Counted from the first letter of the stretch, positions 1 to 8,609 are shown. The stretch: DNA of 38,195 nt from Alphaproteobacteria bacterium (GCA_012103325.1 WLWY01000022.1:1-38195); one strand, 5' to 3'. The notes: generated by a model from the letters alone, not told the origin. Numbers and translations are program-made.

Positions 1-112
1 AGGAGCGATCAGATCTGCGATCATCCGGAAGCCCCCATCCGTGCGGTGCCGCTCATATCCCCTCCATATTTTTGATATTTTCTGTAGTCTGCGTGTTAAC
101 CAAATGCGCGTC

Positions 113-128
113 TGTGACACGGGTCACA
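113..128. promoter_or_regulatory. CRP/FNR-family type binding site
   Basis: The sequence TGTGACACGGGTCACA is a perfect TGTGA-N6-TCACA dyad, the recognition pattern of CRP-type regulators. Its centre lies about 46 bases before the TTG start of the enoyl-CoA hydratase gene. A class II promoter would put the transcript start almost at the start codon, so the site may repress this gene or serve a gene off the left edge. The pattern is seen directly; the regulator is inferred. Confidence 0.5.
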
Positions 129-166
129 GCGAAGATAGAGGTCAGTTTGAAACCGGGGAGAGTGAT

Positions 167-964
167 TTGGTTCAGCACATTAACTATGAGCGGCATGGCC
201 ATGTCCGGCTGATTACCATCGATCGCGCCGACAAGATGAACTCTATGGATTTCGCGGCGAGCGACGAGATCACAGAGCGGTTCCGTGAGTTCGATGCCGA
301 CGCGGATGCGCGCGTCGCTGTCGTTACCGGGGCGGGCGAGAAGGCGTTCTGTGCCGGCGCAGACCTCAAGACCTACACGATGAATTTTGCGCGCTCGGCC
401 CCGCATGAATTCCGCCAGCGCTTCACCGATGGGCCGGGTTTCGCCGGCATCACCCGCAATCTGCAGATCGATAAACCGATCGTCGCGGCGGTCAACGGTT
501 ATGCGGTTGGTGGCGGGCTTGAACTCGCGTTGGCTTGTGACATCCGGTTTTGTGCGCCGCATGCCATGTTCGGCGACCAGGACGTCAATTGGGGCTTCCA
601 TGCTTGTGACGGCGGGTTGATCCGTCTGCCGCAGATCGTCGGCATGGGCAACGCCATGGAAATGATCCTTGGTGGCGAGCTGATCGATGCCGAACACGCC
701 TACCGCATCGGTCTCGTAAACCGGATTTATCCAGCGACGGAATTGCTCTCGGAAACACTGGCTTATGCCGAAAAACTCGCGACACGCGCGCCACTGGCGC
801 AGCGTTTCGCCAAGAATGTGATGATGAAAGCGGCAGACTTGCCGATGGACGAAGCGCTATTGCTTGAAAGCCGGTCTTTCCGTGACCTGGGTGATACCGA
901 GGACCTGCAGGAAGGCACCGCGGCGTTCCGCGAGAAACGGCAGGCGGTCTTCAAGGGACGATGA
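167..964 (+). CDS. enoyl-CoA hydratase/isomerase (crotonase) family protein
   Basis: Crotonase-fold enzyme of about 265 residues that acts on acyl-CoA thioesters in the cytosol, probably as an enoyl-CoA hydratase or isomerase. The first oxyanion-hole segment is seen in AFCAGADLK and the second in the glycine-rich AVGGGLELALACD stretch. The motif DQDVNWGFHACDGGLIRLP follows the usual layout, with a cysteine-aspartate pair near the place where many hydratases carry a catalytic acidic residue, so the exact reaction is uncertain. An upstream ATG at 41 would add an unrelated leader. TTG at 167 is chosen because GGGGAG ends 6 bases before it and the encoded start fits the family. The next gene is a CoA-transferase on the same strand, which suggests a shared acyl-CoA pathway. 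Confidence 0.85.
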   Translation: MVQHINYERHGHVRLITIDRADKMNSMDFAASDEITERFREFDADADARVAVVTGAGEKAFCAGADLKTYTMNFARSAPHEFRQRFTDGPGFAGITRNLQIDKPIVAAVNGYAVGGGLELALACDIRFCAPHAMFGDQDVNWGFHACDGGLIRLPQIVGMGNAMEMILGGELIDAEHAYRIGLVNRIYPATELLSETLAYAEKLATRAPLAQRFAKNVMMKAADLPMDEALLLESRSFRDLGDTEDLQEGTAAFREKRQAVFKGR

Positions 965-1089
965 GGGATATGCTTCTATTCCCAGGCGCAGTTTATTAGG
1001 CTGGTGCCGCAGAAGTACTTCGAAAAGGCGCCTGCGCCGGAAAGAGAGACACCATTACGGAACAACTTCCTCTGAGCGGTATCAGAGTC

Positions 1090-2265
1090 ATGGATATCGG
1101 CCAACTCATTGCGGGGCCGTTCGGGGCCACGATGCTGGGCGACTTCGGCGCCGAGGTGATCAAGGTCGAGCAGCCGGGCGTCGGCGACGCGCTGCGCGGC
1201 ACACCGGTAGACGGCAAGGCCAACCGGTCGCCCAACTGGCTGGTTGAAAGCCGCAACAAGAAGTCGGTTACCTTGAACATGCGTGTCGAGGCTGGGCAAA
1301 AAATTATACGTGAACTTGTGAAGCACACCGACGTTCTGTTCGAGAATTTCACGCCAGGCACCTTGGAACGCTGGAATCTCGGTTGGGAGGATTTGCGTGC
1401 GATCAATCCGCGCCTGATCATGGTCCGCGTTTCCGGCTATGGGCAGGAAGGGCCCTATTCGAAGCGCTCTGGCTACGACCGCATTGCGCTCGGCTTTTCC
1501 GGTTATATGTACCCGACAGGATTTCCGGACAGGTTTCCCGTGCGGCCGGCCTTTCCGACGGCGGACTACAACACCGGCACTTTCGGTGCGTTGGCTGCGA
1601 TGTTTGCGCTCTATCAGCGGGATATGCAGGGCGGGCCGGACGCCGAGGGCCAGTTGATCGATTTGGCGCTTTATGAGGCGCCGTTCCGCATCACCGCCGA
1701 CATGATGCACAAGCACGCGCAAACTGGCGAAAACCGGGAACGTATCGGCAATCGCAATCCGACCTTTACACCCGCCGGCACGTTCGAGACGAAAGACGGC
1801 CGCTATGTGCAGATCGCCGCCGGCGGCGATCGCGTGTTTCGCCGCCTTGTCGAGGCGATGGGCATGCCGGAACTGGCGGAAGACCCTCGTTACGCAAAGA
1901 GTCGCGACCGCATCGGGCGTGCCGACGAGATGGAGCAGCTTTTGGCGGACTGGATCGCCGAACGCGATTTCCATGACATCGAGGAGCGGCTGATCGGCAA
2001 CAACGTGCCGTTCGGCGGGATTTACGCCGCGAGCGATATCGCTGAAGACCCGCACTACGCGGCGCGCGAAAACATAGTTGATATCCCGGATGCCGAAGTC
2101 GGTTCCGTGCGGATGCCGGCTCCTTTGCCCAAGCTGAAAGGCACGCCGGGCCGTATCACTCACGCGGGCCCGCCATTGGGCCAGCATAATGCGGAGATTT
2201 ATGGCGGGATGCTGGGTATGACGGATTCAGAGCTGGAAAACCTGGCGGCCGATGGCGTGATTTAG
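1090..2265 (+). CDS. CaiB/BaiF class III CoA-transferase
   Basis: Family III CoA-transferase, which moves CoA between organic acids through aspartyl-CoA thioester chemistry. The family N-terminal pattern (MDIGQLIAGPFGATMLGDFG, then GAEVIKVEQPG) and the GYGQEGPYSKRSGYD segment are clear, and the length fits. The first ATG at 1090 lies inside the conserved motif: the upstream codons from 1057 read TEQLPLSGIRV, which belongs to the family N-terminus. The frame is open back to a stop at 997, with no ATG, GTG or TTG before 1090. An ATT at 1054, 5 bases after AGAGA, is the best true start, so the protein is probably 12 residues longer than the coordinates given. It follows the crotonase gene and probably shares its pathway. 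The substrate is unknown. Confidence 0.88.
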   Translation: MDIGQLIAGPFGATMLGDFGAEVIKVEQPGVGDALRGTPVDGKANRSPNWLVESRNKKSVTLNMRVEAGQKIIRELVKHTDVLFENFTPGTLERWNLGWEDLRAINPRLIMVRVSGYGQEGPYSKRSGYDRIALGFSGYMYPTGFPDRFPVRPAFPTADYNTGTFGALAAMFALYQRDMQGGPDAEGQLIDLALYEAPFRITADMMHKHAQTGENRERIGNRNPTFTPAGTFETKDGRYVQIAAGGDRVFRRLVEAMGMPELAEDPRYAKSRDRIGRADEMEQLLADWIAERDFHDIEERLIGNNVPFGGIYAASDIAEDPHYAARENIVDIPDAEVGSVRMPAPLPKLKGTPGRITHAGPPLGQHNAEIYGGMLGMTDSELENLAADGVI

Positions 2266-2312
2266 AGGCGTGTGGTGTGCTTTAGATCCATGGTCGGGGG
2301 CCGGCCGTAATA

Positions 2313-4061
2313 ATGAAAGAGTTCCTCGCCTCCTGTCGCCATAAGTTGGGCAATCCCTTGATCAGGGGGCTTTGTATCACCGGCGGCGTTTTCGGTGTCT
2401 ATATCCTTTCGGCGGTCGCGATGTACGTTGCCGCGCCGCGCAGCAAGAACGATCCGATCTATTTGCTCACCGACATCACCCGACGGGAGCAGATTCTCGG
2501 CGCGTCGGCGATATTCGGGATCGTCGTCTTGATTCTGTTGATCCGGCATTTTGGGCGGAGCGGGCAGGCGTTAGACTTTGCGTCGGACACGACGGTACGG
2601 CGTGGATGTATCTTGCTGCTGATTCTCATTTCCATGAATGGGATTGGAGCGTCACTGTCAGCAATTGTAACGGAGCTGAATAGCCAGTTTTGGACTCCGC
2701 TGTTCGGTTGGGTTGCGGTCGTGTTGGGACTGCAAGCGCTCGTTCTCTACGGCCTTCTCCGTTGGACCAAACGCCCTTGGGTGCATCTTGTGCTGATGGT
2801 GGCGTTAAGCATGATCAATCTGGACGCGCTTCATCTCTCCCTGCTCGGCGACTTCCTGACGCAGCCGGAAGTCGTCCGCATCCCGATCATCACGTTCCTT
2901 GTGCTTGGACTCGTCTCGTTGTTCGGTGCGGTTGGCAAGGGAATGGTCCCGGCGCGCGTGGTCAATGCGATCCTCGTTTTGACGATGCTTGGCCCTGCGG
3001 CGTCGCTTGGGTTCACATTGTTTGCAACGGCGCCTGCAGACGCAAAACGTATGTCGCCATTCAGCGGCATCGCCTTCCATACGAGACCTAATATTCACAT
3101 CGTCGCATTCGATGCCTTGAGTCCGGTGTCCCTCGCCAAGAAGCATTTGGGGCTTGCGGATGTGCCTTATGCTCGATTGCTGGCCGGTGAAGGGCGTGTT
3201 GGCTTCAAGAACGCATTTGCCAGTCAGGCACCGACCCAACCATCCCTGAATAGTCTGATGCGTCTCGCTCACGCCGACTTTGCCAATGAATGGGGCCTCT
3301 TTGCCGGGCGCGCGGACGGTCCCGTAACGCATATCCTTCGGTCCAACGGATACAAAGTGTCCACGGGGTTCGAACAGCTTTTGTTCGGCGATAAAGGGCG
3401 GTTTGTGGATGCCTATCTGCCGGAGCCGACGCAGTCGGTGCGCAACAGCACGTTGTGCGCGCTCGCTGCCGACAGGCCGTTAAAGTTTTTCGGCTTTTGT
3501 GCCCTTGGCGCAACCTTTGGATCGCCTGCGCATGACCGGCCATGGCCTGAGAAGGTCATAGATGTCGTGCGCCGGTCCGGCAGCATCTCCGAGGCGGGAC
3601 CTGAGTTTACGCTTCATTACATCTACGATCCGATTGGTCATACCGGTGCCGGTTTCCGGAGTACCGATCGAGAAGCGCTGGCGCGTTACGCCGCGTATTA
3701 TCATCGCCGCTCGAAGGAGGTCGTTCGGATCATGGAGCAGGTGCAAGAGATCGTCCGGAACGACAAGGCGCCGTCGATACTGATCCTGATGGGCGACCAT
3801 GGCCCCTATGTGAGCCGGACGGTTCTGCTCGACGAGGAAAAGGCATTCTTTGTGCGAGACCGATACGGGATCTTCGCCGCGGTCTTGGTGAATGAAACCG
3901 ATTGCACGGCGAAACAGTTGCAGCACTATTCCGCGCCATATGCGACGCCGGCACGGATCCTTGCGGGCGCGATGCGGTGTCTGGCCCGCGATCCTGCGCG
4001 GCTGGATGCGGCGATGAAGTTTAAAGAGGCCCACGCCTTCGAGAATTTTCTGTACGAATGA
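2313..4061 (+). CDS. membrane-anchored sulfatase/phosphotransferase-fold protein
   Basis: A 582-residue protein with about five to six hydrophobic helices in the first 230 residues (starting around GLCITGGVFGVYILSAVAMY), followed by an extracytoplasmic alkaline-phosphatase-superfamily domain. That domain begins with HIVAFDALSPVS, continues with SQAPTQPSLNSLM, where a Thr or Ser could be the nucleophile, and ends with the metal-binding-like ILMGDHGPY motif near residue 495. The layout resembles lipoteichoic-acid-synthase and phosphoethanolamine-transferase-like proteins, which modify envelope glycans or lipids. There is no clear ribosome binding site at this start, and the substrate cannot be read from the sequence. 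It stands between a CoA-transferase and a BNR protein, neither of which explains its role. Confidence 0.7.
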   Translation: MKEFLASCRHKLGNPLIRGLCITGGVFGVYILSAVAMYVAAPRSKNDPIYLLTDITRREQILGASAIFGIVVLILLIRHFGRSGQALDFASDTTVRRGCILLLILISMNGIGASLSAIVTELNSQFWTPLFGWVAVVLGLQALVLYGLLRWTKRPWVHLVLMVALSMINLDALHLSLLGDFLTQPEVVRIPIITFLVLGLVSLFGAVGKGMVPARVVNAILVLTMLGPAASLGFTLFATAPADAKRMSPFSGIAFHTRPNIHIVAFDALSPVSLAKKHLGLADVPYARLLAGEGRVGFKNAFASQAPTQPSLNSLMRLAHADFANEWGLFAGRADGPVTHILRSNGYKVSTGFEQLLFGDKGRFVDAYLPEPTQSVRNSTLCALAADRPLKFFGFCALGATFGSPAHDRPWPEKVIDVVRRSGSISEAGPEFTLHYIYDPIGHTGAGFRSTDREALARYAAYYHRRSKEVVRIMEQVQEIVRNDKAPSILILMGDHGPYVSRTVLLDEEKAFFVRDRYGIFAAVLVNETDCTAKQLQHYSAPYATPARILAGAMRCLARDPARLDAAMKFKEAHAFENFLYE

Positions 4062-4147
4062 GGATTTGGCTGGGGCGACGATCAATGGCTATCCTATCCG
4101 GGTAGCGGTGGCTGGCATCGTACGTATGCAGCAAAGGAGGACGTATC

Positions 4148-5197
4148 ATGGGCGCATCTGTTTTTGCCGGGGCGGCATTTTGGGACAAGGCGGCGAGCGG
4201 GACGCGGACACAAGGCCTGTTCAGCCTCGAGTCGGGGGCGGACGAATGGCGCGCCGTGACGGATGGGTTGCCAGATCCGGTGGAGGTACGCTGCATCGCG
4301 CGGCGCGATGCCTCGACGATTTATGTCGGCACGCAAGTCGGGCCCTATCGCAGCACGGATGGCGGGGCGAGTTGGGCACTGATGGAACTGCCGTGCTCGC
4401 CCGGTCCGGATGCGGTCGTCTGGTCGATCCTGCCGTTGAACGATGGCGGCTTGCTGGTCGGCACGCAAGGCACGCTGATTTATCGCAGCGACGATGAAGG
4501 TATGAGTTGGCGACTGCTGTCTGTGCCGCAGCCGGCCGGAGCGGTGCAAATGGGCTTCCCGCTGCGTGTGATCCGGATGATCGCGGATCCGAGCAATGCC
4601 AAAGAAATATACGCCGGGCTCGAAGTCGGCGGCGTGGTGCGCAGCCTCGATGGTGGTGAGACCTGGACCGATATCAGCGGCGGACTGATGACATACGTTG
4701 AACAGGACGCATTCAAGAGCCGCATCGGTAGCGATCAGGAAGGCATGATGGACAGCCACGCGCTAGCGATCAGTCCGGCTAGACCCGGTATGATCTTCCT
4801 CGCCAACCGCATGGGGCTTTTCCGCAGCCGGGACAAGGGCGATAGCTGGGAATTCATGGATGTCGGGCGATTTTCACCGCTGACCTACGCGCGTGACGTT
4901 ATCGTTAGTCCGCATGACCCGAACACACTTTTCGCCGCGCTTAGTATTGCCGCGTTGAGCGACGAAGGCTCGCTCTACCGTAGCCAGGATCTGGGCGAGA
5001 CCTGGAGCCGGTTCGACAGCGGGGTGTCGATGGAAAGTACATTGATGAATATCGGCCCCAGCCCATCGAGCCCGGAGCGGGTCTATTGCGCAGCGCGTCA
5101 GGGCCAGGTGTTCGGCACCGAGGATGGCGGCACGACATGGCGGACCTTGCCACTGCCGGCCGGCGTCTCGGGCGTCTATGCCGTGGCCTGCGCTTAA
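4148..5197 (+). CDS. BNR/Ycf48-like beta-propeller protein
   Basis: A 349-residue repeat protein with several Asp-box (BNR) turns of the form S-x-D-x-G-x-T-W, for example STDGGASWAL, RSDDEGMSWRL, RSLDGGETWTD, RSRDKGDSWEF, RSQDLGETWSRF and GTEDGGTTWRT. Such repeats build sialidase-, sortilin- or Ycf48-like propellers. No catalytic arginine set of a sialidase is evident, so a binding or scaffold role is as likely as an enzyme. There is no signal peptide at the N-terminus. A very strong ribosome binding site (AAAGGAGGAC at 4134-4143) precedes the ATG. It is probably its own unit or follows the sulfatase gene. Automatic annotation would often call it exo-alpha-sialidase or glycosyl hydrolase; I would not assign a substrate. 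Confidence 0.8.
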   Translation: MGASVFAGAAFWDKAASGTRTQGLFSLESGADEWRAVTDGLPDPVEVRCIARRDASTIYVGTQVGPYRSTDGGASWALMELPCSPGPDAVVWSILPLNDGGLLVGTQGTLIYRSDDEGMSWRLLSVPQPAGAVQMGFPLRVIRMIADPSNAKEIYAGLEVGGVVRSLDGGETWTDISGGLMTYVEQDAFKSRIGSDQEGMMDSHALAISPARPGMIFLANRMGLFRSRDKGDSWEFMDVGRFSPLTYARDVIVSPHDPNTLFAALSIAALSDEGSLYRSQDLGETWSRFDSGVSMESTLMNIGPSPSSPERVYCAARQGQVFGTEDGGTTWRTLPLPAGVSGVYAVACA

Positions 5198-5212
5198 GGC
5201 GGAGGCCACGGC
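5180..5212. terminator. hairpin shared by convergent genes
   Basis: Perfect 10-bp inverted repeat, GCCGTGGCCT at 5180-5189 and AGGCCACGGC at 5203-5212, with a 13-base loop that contains the TAA stop of the BNR gene. It sits between convergent genes, so it may end transcription in both directions. There is no long T-run, only a loosely T-rich stretch on the plus side. Confidence 0.5.
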
Positions 5213-5221
5213 AGTTGCGCG

Positions 5222-6073
5222 TTATTTGTGTTGACCGAGGTGCGTTTCAACGAGGGTTGCAAGCAGGACCGGCGTCTCCTGCATCGGGTAGTGGCCCGCA
5301 TTGTCGATATAGGCGAACCGGATCGCTGGCAGCCACCGAGCGACGGTTTCGGCGTAGTAGCTTTCCTGGAAGCCGGGTAGGTCGTTGCGGCCGCCGATTA
5401 CGAGGGTCGGCGTGCCAACGCCCGCGGCTTTCAGGGCGGTAGCGAAATCTTCGTCGATCCACATGTCGAAATAGCCGCGCAGGGCATCCGGACGTGATGT
5501 CGTGCGGTTCCGGTTCGTCTTAAGCCGGCCCCAAGCGCCGTTCAGTTTGCCGCCCGTCAGGCCGACGAAGGCATTTCGCGCCGTGGCGTCATCGGTGATC
5601 GCCGCGGTGAGGAAGGCGCGGTCCTCGTCACTGGCCGGATAGCCATTGGGTGTTACCGGGGTTATCGCGACGTAGCTTTTGATGCGGCGCTTGTCTTGCC
5701 AGTCATGTAGAAGCGTCTTGAACCCAGCCATGCCGTTCATCGAATGGCCGACGAGATGAAAGCGTTTCCACCCGAGGTGATCGGCCAGCCGCATCGTATC
5801 GGCTGCGATTTCGTCGGTGTTGTAGTTGCCGTTGAGCGCCTTCAACGCGCCATAGCCGCGCACGTCGGCAAAGGCGAACGTGAACGTATCCGTGTCGAGC
5901 CACGGACGGACGCTGTCGTAATTGGCGCTGTCGCCCATCCAATCGTGAAAGACGATAACCTTCTCCGGCCCAGAGCCATAAAGGTCGTGTCCTAGAATTG
6001 GGTTATCGCCCGCGACAGCCGGTTGCAGGTGAATGCTCAAGGCAAGGGCGGCCGGTAGTATAATTCGCGTCAT
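5222..6073 (-). CDS. secreted alpha/beta hydrolase
   Basis: A 283-residue alpha/beta hydrolase with a signal peptide (hydrophobic IILPAALALSIHL, cleavage probably near AVAGD), so it acts in the periplasm or outside. The nucleophile elbow reads GHSMNG, where the fifth position of the usual GxSxG is Asn. The later GGRNDLPGF supplies the acid and NAGHYPM the histidine of a triad. ATG at 6073 is preferred over TTG at 6076 because AGGAGA at 6082-6087 lies 8 bases upstream. It diverges from an HxlR regulator across a perfect palindrome, so it is a likely regulatory target. Esterase, lipase or lactonase activity is possible; the substrate is unknown. Confidence 0.82.
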   Translation of the reverse strand: MTRIILPAALALSIHLQPAVAGDNPILGHDLYGSGPEKVIVFHDWMGDSANYDSVRPWLDTDTFTFAFADVRGYGALKALNGNYNTDEIAADTMRLADHLGWKRFHLVGHSMNGMAGFKTLLHDWQDKRRIKSYVAITPVTPNGYPASDEDRAFLTAAITDDATARNAFVGLTGGKLNGAWGRLKTNRNRTTSRPDALRGYFDMWIDEDFATALKAAGVGTPTLVIGGRNDLPGFQESYYAETVARWLPAIRFAYIDNAGHYPMQETPVLLATLVETHLGQHK

Positions 6074-6166
6074 CAATTTTCTCTCCTGTCGGTATGTGGT
6101 TGCTGATGTGCCAACAGAAATGCATATTGCCTTTGTTTAGAACAAGTACGCACATTTTTTACAGGT

Positions 6167-6184
6167 AGTATCAATTTTGATACT
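6167..6184. promoter_or_regulatory. palindromic operator, probable HxlR site
   Basis: AGTATCAATTTTGATACT is a perfect 8-2-8 inverted repeat just before the ribosome binding site (AGGAGA, 6187-6192) of the HxlR gene and within the spacer to the divergent hydrolase gene. HxlR/DUF24 regulators bind inverted repeats and are often self-regulated. Assignment to this regulator is inferred from position. Confidence 0.6.
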
Positions 6185-6200
6185 GTAGGAGAATAGTTTC

Positions 6201-6566
6201 ATGCGTAAACCACGCCATACCGACATCGAGCTCTGTCCAGTCGAGGCTGCCTTGAACCGGATTGGCGGCAAATGGAAAGGCCTTATCGTTTTGCGCCTCT
6301 TGCAGCGAACCTGGCGGTTTAACGAATTGCTTCGCAGCTTACCCGGCTGTACGCAACGCATGCTGACCAACCAACTGCGCGAGATGGAGGAGGACGGGCT
6401 CGTTCATCGGAAAGTCTTTCCCGAAGTGCCGCCGCGGGTCGAATATTCGCTAACGGAAATCGGACAGGATCTCGCGCCGACGATCCGCGCGATGTGCGAA
6501 TGGGGGCAGAAGCACATCCACGGCGTAGAGCCGGACTTCGAGTCGGTTCTGCAGTCTGCGTCTTGA
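6201..6566 (+). CDS. HxlR/DUF24 family transcriptional regulator
   Basis: A 121-residue winged-helix DNA-binding protein of the HxlR family. The N-terminal IELCPVEAALNRIGGKWK motif holds the conserved cysteine (Cys12), which in several family members senses electrophiles, quinones or oxidants. The middle LLRSLPGCTQRMLTNQLREM is the recognition-helix region and VEYSLTEIGQDL the wing. AGGAGA lies 8 bases before the ATG. The palindrome at 6167-6184 suggests autoregulation and control of the divergent secreted hydrolase. Its stop lies only 10 bases from the convergent leuD stop. The inducer is not deducible, but Cys12 suggests a thiol-reactive signal. Confidence 0.88.
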   Translation: MRKPRHTDIELCPVEAALNRIGGKWKGLIVLRLLQRTWRFNELLRSLPGCTQRMLTNQLREMEEDGLVHRKVFPEVPPRVEYSLTEIGQDLAPTIRAMCEWGQKHIHGVEPDFESVLQSAS

Positions 6567-6576
6567 TGCAGTAGCG

Positions 6577-7203
6577 CTACGACGCCCAGCGGTGTTTCGC
6601 ATTGTAGTTTTCAGCGAAGCGTGAGATTTCGTCGTCGAACTCCAAAGTCAGGCCGATTTCGTCGAGCCCGTTGAGCAGACGGTGTTTGTCGAAAGGGTTT
6701 ATTTCGAAAGCATATGTCGTCTGGTCAGGGCCGGTCAGGCTTTGTTCGTCGAGATCGATGGCGATCTCTGCGCCCGGGCTGTCATGCAGCTGACGGCGCA
6801 GGGTTTCGCAATCCGCCGAAGACAGGCGGATCGGCAGGACGCCGTTCTTGATGCAATTGCTATAGTGAATGTCGCCGAAGCTGGGCGCGATGACCGAACG
6901 GACGCCGTTCGCTGCTAGCGCCGTGACGGCGTTCTCGCGAGACGATCCACAGCCCCAATTGATATCGGCGACGAAGATACGGCCATCGCAGTACGGCGCC
7001 TTGTTGTAGACGAAATCTTTTTCCGATCCGTCTTCGTTGAAGCGCAGATCGTGGAACAGGAAGCGCGGATAGTCTGGGTCGGTGCTTGGACGACGCAGGA
7101 AGCGCGCCGGGATGATCTGGTCGGTATCGCAATTGGCAATGTCGATCGGCACGGCGACAGAGGCGAAGGTCTTGAATGGTTCCAGTCCTTTTGCTTTTGC
7201 CAT
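6577..7203 (-). CDS. leuD: 3-isopropylmalate dehydratase small subunit
   Basis: The 208-residue small (swivel-domain) subunit of isopropylmalate isomerase, which with LeuC converts 2-isopropylmalate to 3-isopropylmalate in leucine synthesis. Typical motifs are NCDTDQIIPARFL near the N-terminus, NWGCGSSRENA in the middle, FGDIHYSNCIKNGVLPI, and a C-terminal region around HRLLNGLDEIGLTLEF. ATG at 7203 is chosen because it begins just 2 bases after the leuC stop and uses the GAGGAGG at the end of leuC as its ribosome binding site. A longer open frame upstream is only the leuC shadow. It is co-transcribed with leuC. Confidence 0.97.
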   Translation of the reverse strand: MAKAKGLEPFKTFASVAVPIDIANCDTDQIIPARFLRRPSTDPDYPRFLFHDLRFNEDGSEKDFVYNKAPYCDGRIFVADINWGCGSSRENAVTALAANGVRSVIAPSFGDIHYSNCIKNGVLPIRLSSADCETLRRQLHDSPGAEIAIDLDEQSLTGPDQTTYAFEINPFDKHRLLNGLDEIGLTLEFDDEISRFAENYNAKHRWAS

Positions 7204-7205
7204 GA

Positions 7206-8609
7206 TTACGCCTCCTCGACGAGTTTGCGCACGTCCGTAAAGCAACCGGTTACGGATGCTGCCGCTGCCATGGCCGGACTGACCAGATGGGTGCGGCTGC
7301 CGAGGCCTTGGCGGCCGCGGAAGTTCCGGTTGCTGGTCGAGGCGGAACGTTCGCCGGGAGCCAGCATGTCGCCGTTCATGCCGACGCACATCGAGCAGCC
7401 GGGTTCGCGCCATTCCATGCCTGCATCGGTGAAGATACGGTCGAGGCCTTCCGCTTCCGCCTGCTTCTTCACCAGACCCGAGCCGGGAACGACCAGCGTG
7501 CGCACCTTCGCGCGTCGGCCGTTCGCGACTTGAGCCGCGGCCCGCATATCCTCGATCCGGCTATTGGTGCAGGCGCCGATGAAGACGGTATCGACGGAAA
7601 TATCCGACAGCGGCATGCCCGGTTTGAGATCCATATAGTCGAGAGCGGCTTCCATGTCGGCGCGCACCAGGGGATCAGACTCGCCGCTCGGGTCGGGGAT
7701 GGTGTCCGTTACCGGCAGAGCCCATTGCGGGCTATTGCCCCAAGTCACCATGGGCGCGATGGCATCGCCGGCGAGGGTGATTTCCTTGTCGAAATGCGCG
7801 TCGTCGTCGGAGGGCAGGGTGCGCCAATAGGAAGCGGCGTCGTCCCACAGCTCGCCTTTCGGGGAATAGGGCCGGCCGGCGCAATATTCGATTGTCTTGT
7901 CGTCCGGCGCGATGATGCCGGAGCGCGCGCCGGCTTCGATGGTCATGTTGCAGACCGTCATGCGGCCTTCCATCGACATGGCCTCGATTGCAGAACCGGC
8001 ATATTCGATGGCATAGCCGGTGCCGCCGGCGGCGCTGATCTCACGGATCACCGCAAGGATGACGTCCTTGCCGCTGACGCCGAAGCCGAGGCGGCCGGTA
8101 ATGTTGATGCGCATCATCTTCGGTTTCCGCTGCCACAGCGATTGCGTCGCCAGAACATGCTGCAGCTCGGTCGAGCCAATGCCGAACGAGATGCATCCGA
8201 GGGCGCCATGCGTCGAGGTATGGGAGTCGCCGCAAACGAGGGTGATGCCGGGCAGGGTGATGCCCTGTTCCGGTCCGATAACGTGAACGATGCCGTGCCG
8301 GTCGTCGGTCATGGGGAAGTGCGTGAAGCCGAATTCGGCCGCGGATTTTTCGAGAACCTCGACCGTTTGCCGCATCTCGCCTTCGGGAATGTCTTCCAGC
8401 ACCTTCGCCGTGGTGGGAATGCTGTGATCGGGGGTCCCGAACAGCTTGTCCGGCTCGCGGATCTGCAGCCCTTTCGCCTTTAGCATACCGAAGGCGCGGA
8501 AGTGCAAATCATGGATCAAGTGCCGGTCGATATAGAGCAGTACGTCACCATCGTCGCGCGCCGTAATCACGTGTTCGTCCCAGATCTTCTCGAAGAGTGT
8601 CTTGCCCAT
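7206..8609 (-). CDS. leuC: 3-isopropylmalate dehydratase large subunit
   Basis: The 467-residue aconitase-family large subunit of isopropylmalate isomerase. The [4Fe-4S] ligands are visible as Cys347 in IGACTNSR and Cys405/Cys408 in GCSMCVGMN, nearly the same numbering as characterised LeuC proteins. VCGDSHTSTHGALG and the substrate-binding NRNFRGRQG region are intact. It is followed directly by leuD. The next gene upstream on the same strand is the GDCCVxC gene, whose extended stop is 84 bases away. leuCD may therefore partly read from that promoter, although no shared function is known. No leader peptide rich in leucine codons was seen. Confidence 0.97.
   Translation of the reverse strand: MGKTLFEKIWDEHVITARDDGDVLLYIDRHLIHDLHFRAFGMLKAKGLQIREPDKLFGTPDHSIPTTAKVLEDIPEGEMRQTVEVLEKSAAEFGFTHFPMTDDRHGIVHVIGPEQGITLPGITLVCGDSHTSTHGALGCISFGIGSTELQHVLATQSLWQRKPKMMRINITGRLGFGVSGKDVILAVIREISAAGGTGYAIEYAGSAIEAMSMEGRMTVCNMTIEAGARSGIIAPDDKTIEYCAGRPYSPKGELWDDAASYWRTLPSDDDAHFDKEITLAGDAIAPMVTWGNSPQWALPVTDTIPDPSGESDPLVRADMEAALDYMDLKPGMPLSDISVDTVFIGACTNSRIEDMRAAAQVANGRRAKVRTLVVPGSGLVKKQAEAEGLDRIFTDAGMEWREPGCSMCVGMNGDMLAPGERSASTSNRNFRGRQGLGSRTHLVSPAMAAAASVTGCFTDVRKLVEEA

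Noticed and set aside
1..24. Possible minus-strand gene start (ATG at 24) running off the left edge
   Set aside because: Only 8 codons lie inside the window and the ribosome binding site is weak, so it cannot be supported.
1027..1038. GGCGC/GCGCC hairpin before the CoA-transferase
   Set aside because: Too short, with a 2-base loop, and no T-run.
976..2187. 403-residue minus-strand frame
   Set aside because: Shadow of the CoA-transferase gene.
7287..8483. 398-residue plus-strand frame
   Set aside because: Shadow of leuC.
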